A stretch of DNA of 64,000 bases from JAJAZB01 sp965249815 (GTDB lineage Bacteria; Bacteroidota; Bacteroidia; Cytophagales; Spirosomataceae): NCBI GenBank assembly GCA_965249815.1, contig CBDFMV010000003.1, forward strand, positions 124,001 through 188,000, read 5' to 3'. Positions 60,241-64,000 of the stretch are shown in pieces. The position numbers and the translations under genes were made by a program. Position 1 is the first letter of the stretch. Each line of letters opens with the position of its first letter. Under the pieces are notes generated by a model. It worked only from the letters and a program-made list of their open reading frames with translations. It did not search any database and was not told the origin of the DNA.

Positions 60241-61096
60241 TTTCCCGCAACTGCTTCGTCGTCTTGCGCGAGCCATCGGGCGACCAGCCCGGCGGGCCAA
60301 ACAGGTAGCCCAGCGCGTTGCGTAGCGAACCGGCCTGGCGCACGTCGCGGGCGATGTCGGCCCATTCGTGAAAGGCCACGCGGAAGGGGTTGTAGGTCGA
60401 AAGGTTCTTGGTCAGGCCGTAGGTGGGGCGGTTTTCTTCCTGCTGAAACGTCCCGAAAAGCCGGTCCCAGATGATGAGCACGCCCGCGTGGTTTTTGTCG
60501 AGGTACTTCAACTCGCTCGAATGGTGGACGCGGTGGTGCGAAGGCGTGTTGAGCACGTACTCCAGCGGGCCCAGTTTGTCCACGGCCTCGGTGTGAATCC
60601 AGAACTGGTAAATCAGGCTCACGGACTGCATCGTGATCACGATAAACGGGTGGAACCCCACGAGCGGCATCCAGAGCCAGAAAACGAACGCGCCGCTTAA
60701 GGTACCCGTCCAGGTCTGGCGAAGCGCCGTGGCGAGGTTGTATTTTTGGGAAGAATGGTGAATGACGTGCGACGCCCAGAAGTACCGCACGCCGTGGCTC
60801 AGCCGGTGGAACCAGTAGTAGCTGAAGTCGTCGGCAAAAAAGGCCAGCACCCACACCCACCAGGCAAAGCCGAGGTCGAACAGCCGGATTTCCCAAACCA
60901 GAAAAAGCGCCCCGACCACGAGCAGTTTGCTCACCAGGCCCGTAATCACGTTGCCGATGCCCATCGTCATGCTCGTGGCGGCGTCGCGGGCGTCGTACCA
61001 GTCCTCCTGCTTGTGCTTCGCCCAGAGCACCTCGGCGGTGACGAGCAGGATAAAGCCGGGGATGGCGTAGTAAATGAGGTTGGGGGGCGATTCCAC
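60200..61096 (-). CDS. Sterol desaturase/fatty acid hydroxylase family protein
   Basis: A 298-residue membrane di-iron enzyme: His boxes HRLSH, HVIHHSS and HHRVHH, with a WFHR-type helix before them and four or more membrane helices (FILLVTAEVLWA, VWVLAFFADDFSYYW). Hydroxylates or desaturates a lipid. The C-terminal tail SEKLEEKREKMVG is read entirely from a heptad repeat and is likely non-native to the family. Confidence 0.88.
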   Translation of the reverse strand: MESPPNLIYYAIPGFILLVTAEVLWAKHKQEDWYDARDAATSMTMGIGNVITGLVSKLLVVGALFLVWEIRLFDLGFAWWVWVLAFFADDFSYYWFHRLSHGVRYFWASHVIHHSSQKYNLATALRQTWTGTLSGAFVFWLWMPLVGFHPFIVITMQSVSLIYQFWIHTEAVDKLGPLEYVLNTPSHHRVHHSSELKYLDKNHAGVLIIWDRLFGTFQQEENRPTYGLTKNLSTYNPFRVAFHEWADIARDVRQAGSLRNALGYLFGPPGWSPDGSRKTTKQLRESEKLEEKREKMVG

Positions 61097-61243
61097 GGCC
61101 TTTCTGAGTTTTTCGTTCGTCGGTTGAAGTTTAGGAAGGCGAAGTTAGCTTTTTTAGAGAACCGATTGCGCATCGAACGGCCGTTTGCTACCTTTCAATC
61201 CGAAAGTGAAGTGTGTGCGTAACCCATCTTAAAACGCCCGACG

Positions 61244-61645
61244 GTGCTGCTTTTTTCTACCGACCGCCCCATTTCGGCCCGCCAGTTCATCGATGTGCTG
61301 ACCCGCTCGACCCTCGCCGAACGCCGCCCCGTGGACGACGACGAGCGCATCCAGCGGATGCTCGACGAGGCCAACGTGCTGGTTACGGCCTGGGACGGCC
61401 CCAAACTCGTGGGCGTGAGCCGTGCGTTGAGCGATTTTAGTTTCTGCTGCTACCTCTCCGACCTCGCCGTGGACGAAGCCTACCAGCACCGGGGCATCGG
61501 GCGGCGGCTCGTCGAACTCACCCACGAAGTGAGCGGCCCCCAAACCACGCTGATTTTATTGGCTGCCCCGAAGGCGGTGGATTACTACCCGAAGATTGGG
61601 ATGAAGCCGCACGGGGCTTGTTTTGTGGTGGATCGGAAGGAATAA
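61244..61645 (+). CDS. Small GNAT-family N-acetyltransferase
   Basis: A 133-residue compact acetyltransferase: LSDLAVDEAYQHRGIGRRLVELTHE (acetyl-CoA loop HRGIGR), DYYPKIGMKPHGACFV. The start is GTG at 61244, with a possible promoter TTG...TACCTTTC at 61166-61196. Lacks the N-terminal part of larger GNATs but has the core fold. Target unknown. Confidence 0.85.
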   Translation: MLLFSTDRPISARQFIDVLTRSTLAERRPVDDDERIQRMLDEANVLVTAWDGPKLVGVSRALSDFSFCCYLSDLAVDEAYQHRGIGRRLVELTHEVSGPQTTLILLAAPKAVDYYPKIGMKPHGACFVVDRKE

Positions 61646-61654
61646 GCCCTACAC

Positions 61655-62023
61655 TTATCCCGTTATTTCGACGAGATCGGCACCCTGTTGGAGCAAATCA
61701 ATCGCTTTTTCAATGTACTGGTCAAAGATTTCCCGCAGTCGTTGATTCGAAGTATTCCCGCAGGTAAGCCAGATAATTCTGGGTGGGGCGTGGAAGCGAT
61801 TTAGCAGTCGTACGAAATCTTCGTCTTTGGTTATAACCGTAGCGTTAGCCTGCCTTGCTGCTTGAAAGATCACTTCATCATCGGCATCCCGCAGTCCCAG
61901 GTAACGAACTGAAAAGCACGGATAGTCAAAGTTTCTCTGGATCCAAAGAGCGAGGTGCGGGGAGAGTTGAGCATCTACCCAAAGCACGGTGCTGTTTTCA
62001 GCGTTCAGGTTAAGCGGGTTCAT
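61655..62023 (-). CDS. DUF5615 PIN-like toxin
   Basis: A 122-residue protein: VLWVDAQLSPHLALWIQ (first acidic residue of the PIN-like site), RYLGLRDADDEVIFQAARQANATVITKDEDFV (acidic triad) and WLTCGNTSNQRLREIF. Typical partner of a DUF433 protein, as here. Likely RNase toxin. AT-richer than flanks. Confidence 0.85.
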   Translation of the reverse strand: MNPLNLNAENSTVLWVDAQLSPHLALWIQRNFDYPCFSVRYLGLRDADDEVIFQAARQANATVITKDEDFVRLLNRFHAPPRIIWLTCGNTSNQRLREIFDQYIEKAIDLLQQGADLVEITG

Positions 62024-62107
62024 GAACCAAAACTACTTGCCCGGTACCATCGTTGGACAATGCAGAATCAGAAAGTAACCAACAAAGTTTGAGTGCATCT
62101 CTGAAGG

Positions 62108-62338
62108 TTACGCCGCTTTCAAGGTAGGATAAGTTAACCTGCGAGCAGCAAACAGCAAAGAAGCCTGCACATCCTCTGCCTCCAAATCCGGCATTTCTTC
62201 CAGAATCTCTTCCGCACTCAGACCATTCGCCAGCAATTCCAGCACGTCGGAAACCCGGATCCGCATACCCCGGATGCAGGGCTTGCCGCCGCATTGCTGC
62301 GGATTCATGGTGATTCGATTGAGGAGTTCGTTTTCCAT
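62108..62338 (-). CDS. DUF433 antitoxin
   Basis: A 76-residue protein: MNPQQCGGKPCIRGMRIRVSDVLELLANGLSAEEILEEMPDLEAEDVQASLLFA, the winged helix-like DUF433 pattern. Normally paired with a DUF5615 toxin, as here 84 nt downstream. Start at ATG 62338. Confidence 0.88.
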   Translation of the reverse strand: MENELLNRITMNPQQCGGKPCIRGMRIRVSDVLELLANGLSAEEILEEMPDLEAEDVQASLLFAARRLTYPTLKAA

Positions 62339-62517
62339 AACAAGCAAAAATAGCCGCTTTTTTCTGAAGGTGCGCACCCACTTCTGCATCTCCGACGCCT
62401 GCACCCTAAAGCCGTTCGCTAACTTTCCGCTCCTTCACCCCAACGAATGACCGTTTCGCTGAACATCCGGCGGGCGGGTGTGCTATCTTCACGGTGTTCA
62501 ACCAGATCGACCATCCG

Positions 62518-63327
62518 ATGGGCACGTTTGCGGCAGAACTCAACGCGGTTCCGTTCCGAAAAAAGCCGTTCTTTCCGGCTCCGGGTCAGAGCCTGTTTCG
62601 TCCGGCCCCGCCGAAGGACACCGTGCAGCGGCAACCAAAAGAACCCGCCAAAACCCCTCCGCCCAAAACCCTCGGCGAGCAGGGCGTGAGCGCCAGCGAC
62701 CCGGTGACGGTCAGCAAAACGCCGCCGCTCATCGACGCCGTTTTTGCGCGCAACAAAACCTTCGCCAAGTACCTCACCTTCCGCCTCGGCGAGCAGCGGC
62801 CCATCGCCGAAAAGGGCAAATTCATCGTGTACGCGCGGCAGGCCCTCTACGAAGACGCCTTCAAAGCCTACACCGCTGGGCGGAGCGGCGGCAAGGGTGC
62901 CGTGCCGACGGGCTTTTACTGGGAAACGGAAACGAAGAACAAAGTCACGACGACGCGCGACGAAATCCACCTGAGTCCAGACGCTACGTTTGGCATCGCG
63001 TTTCACGAAGCCGTCCACAAAATGTCGTCGGGCAACGTGGTGGCGTTTCTGAGCGACGACCCCAACCTGGCCTTTGAGTTGAACGAAGGGTTCACGTCGA
63101 TTTTCTCGAAACAAATTCTCGAAGACGAAGGCGTGAACGACTACCGCGACGGCTACGCGTTTCAGCGCGACAAAGCCAGGAAAGTGCTCAAAGCCATTGA
63201 ATTCGACGCCGCCGCCGACTGGTATTTCAATGGCAGTCACCGGAAACTGCTGGACAAACTGAAGATTGGCAACGCGGTGAAAGACCCCTCGAAAGAGGCC
63301 ATCAAGCGGCTGAAAGCCCTTTTGTAG
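62518..63327 (+). CDS. Predicted zincin with eCIS-cargo-like N-terminus
   Basis: A 269-residue protein. The start (AVPFRKKPFFPAPGQSLFRPAPPKDTVQRQPKE) resembles the FF...Q-rich N-termini of DUF4157 and injection-system cargo proteins. The core has a HExxH metal site, GIAFHEAVHKMSS, and a downstream Glu in LNEGFTSIFSKQIL, the gluzincin arrangement. It may be a secreted or delivered metallopeptidase. A -7-like TATCTTCA at 62484-62491 argues for the ATG at 62518 over the GTG at 62494. No injection-system genes are visible in the window. Confidence 0.6.
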   Translation: MGTFAAELNAVPFRKKPFFPAPGQSLFRPAPPKDTVQRQPKEPAKTPPPKTLGEQGVSASDPVTVSKTPPLIDAVFARNKTFAKYLTFRLGEQRPIAEKGKFIVYARQALYEDAFKAYTAGRSGGKGAVPTGFYWETETKNKVTTTRDEIHLSPDATFGIAFHEAVHKMSSGNVVAFLSDDPNLAFELNEGFTSIFSKQILEDEGVNDYRDGYAFQRDKARKVLKAIEFDAAADWYFNGSHRKLLDKLKIGNAVKDPSKEAIKRLKALL

Positions 63328-63338
63328 GCGCGGGTTCG

Positions 63339-63346
63339 TACCTTTG
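63339..63346 (+). promoter_or_regulatory. Promoter of the ChaN-like gene
   Basis: TACCTTTG, exact TAnnTTTG, 22 nt before the ATG at 63369; TTTG at 63321-63324 is a possible -33. Confidence 0.55.
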
Positions 63347-63368
63347 GGTACTGCCAAATCTCCCGTTC

Positions 63369-64000
63369 ATGCGCCTGCTGCTGCTTGCCTGCCCGCTGTT
63401 GCTGCTCGTTTCAATGAAAAGTGACAAACCCGCCTACCTCCTCTACGACCAGAAACTCAAACGCACCGGTTACGAGAAGTTACTCAAAACCGCCGCCAGC
63501 GCCGACGTGGTGCTGTTCGGCGAGTTACACAACAACGCCATCGACCACTGGCTGGAGTTGCAGTTGACGAAAGACCTGTTTGCGGAAAAAGGCCAGAATT
63601 TAGCGCTCGGGGCTGAGATGTTCGAGGCCGACAACCAGCAGGCCTACAGCGATTACCTCGCCAAAAAACTGACCGACAAGCAGTTGGGCACCGCCGCCCG
63701 TCTCTGGCCCAACTTCGCCACCGATTACAAACCTCTGCTTGACTTCGCCCGCGACCACGCCGTGCCGGTGGTGGCCACCAACGCGCCGCGCCGCTACGCC
63801 AGCCTCGTAGCTCGGCGCGGCCTCGTGGCGCTCGACTCGCTACCCGCCGCTGAAAAGGCGTTTCTGACCCCGCTGCCCCTGGATGTAGACCTCACGCTGC
63901 CTGGCTACAAGCAAATGCTCGACATGGGCGGGATGCACGGCGGCAACGGCATGCCGGGCATGAGCGCCGAAAACATGGCCCGCGCCCAGGCCACCAAAGA
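63369..64000 (+). CDS. ChaN-family (haem-binding uptake) protein, 3' end off window
   Basis: An exported protein: MRLLLLACPLLLLVSMKSD is the signal, followed by the family block VVLFGELHNNAIDHWLELQLTKDL with the GExH motif, LALGAEMFEADNQQAYSDYL, and LLDFARDHAVPVVATNAPRRYASLV. The ChaN/DUF399 (Tiki-like) family binds haem and has an EreA-like fold. Open to the window end. Confidence 0.85.
   Translation, partial: MRLLLLACPLLLLVSMKSDKPAYLLYDQKLKRTGYEKLLKTAASADVVLFGELHNNAIDHWLELQLTKDLFAEKGQNLALGAEMFEADNQQAYSDYLAKKLTDKQLGTAARLWPNFATDYKPLLDFARDHAVPVVATNAPRRYASLVARRGLVALDSLPAAEKAFLTPLPLDVDLTLPGYKQMLDMGGMHGGNGMPGMSAENMARAQATK

Overview
The window is high-GC DNA from a Bacteroidota bacterium, most likely order Cytophagales (Spirosoma-like). 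The evidence is a SusC-type TonB-dependent receptor with a carboxypeptidase-regulatory-like N-terminus, a very large secreted protein with a type IX secretion tail, a coaX-outer membrane protein-lptC cluster, hybrid two-component sensors ending in an AraC domain, bacillithiol-type genes (YfiT, YpdA), and promoter elements of the TAnnTTTG type. No rRNA, tRNA, CRISPR array, insertion sequence or prophage was seen. Both window ends cut genes: a phosphonatase-like HAD hydrolase at the left and a ChaN-family protein at the right.

Layout. 1-4.2 kb: proposed aminophosphonate pair (HAD hydrolase, FAD oxidoreductase), a secreted protein of unknown role, a Nudix hydrolase. 4.2-6.3 kb: AT-richer restriction-modification pair (D12 adenine methylase and SacI-like endonuclease). 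6.3-18.6 kb: TonB receptor, serine hydrolase, hybrid sensor, di-haem peroxidase, S41 protease and small secreted proteins. 18.7-23.2 kb: ROK kinase, short-chain dehydrogenase (SDR), then a helicase-HNH island. 23.3-32 kb: MlaE/MlaF transporter, small cytochrome, lptC, outer membrane protein, coaX, thiamine diphosphokinase, GH5 hydrolase. 32-33 kb: DUF6922/AbiEii toxin-antitoxin pair. 33-41 kb: M43 protease with seven MBG-like repeats, then adaptor, ABC permease and TolC. 41-49.6 kb: rarA, NarL-type two-component pair, ECF sigma factor, two SDRs and a YheT hydrolase. 49.7-64 kb: M3 peptidase, YfiT, serine hydrolase, three acetyltransferase genes, ypdA, a protein with a DxDDTA motif, UPF0323/YgiC, sterol desaturase-like protein, DUF433/DUF5615 toxin-antitoxin pair, a zincin and ChaN.

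The strongest unexplained signal is a family of about twenty intergenic inverted repeats. Each is built from its own private 7-nt word (a few use a 4-nt word) repeated with small variations. The sequence differs at every site but the architecture is the same. Because 7 and 4 are not multiples of 3, a word containing TGA, TAA or TAG places stops in all frames, and the opposite arm can do the same for the other strand. Many neighbouring genes take their stop codon from an arm. Some elements lie inside genes: one encodes an outer membrane signal peptide, two are in-frame insertions in a receptor and a hydrolase, one has abolished a stop codon, and one forms a Lys/Glu tail.

A second signal is that two accessory loci (helicase-HNH and DUF6922/AbiEii) each sit directly upstream of a minus-strand gene, and at their far side carry a decayed copy of that gene's first codons. 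This suggests a shared mode of insertion at gene 5' ends.
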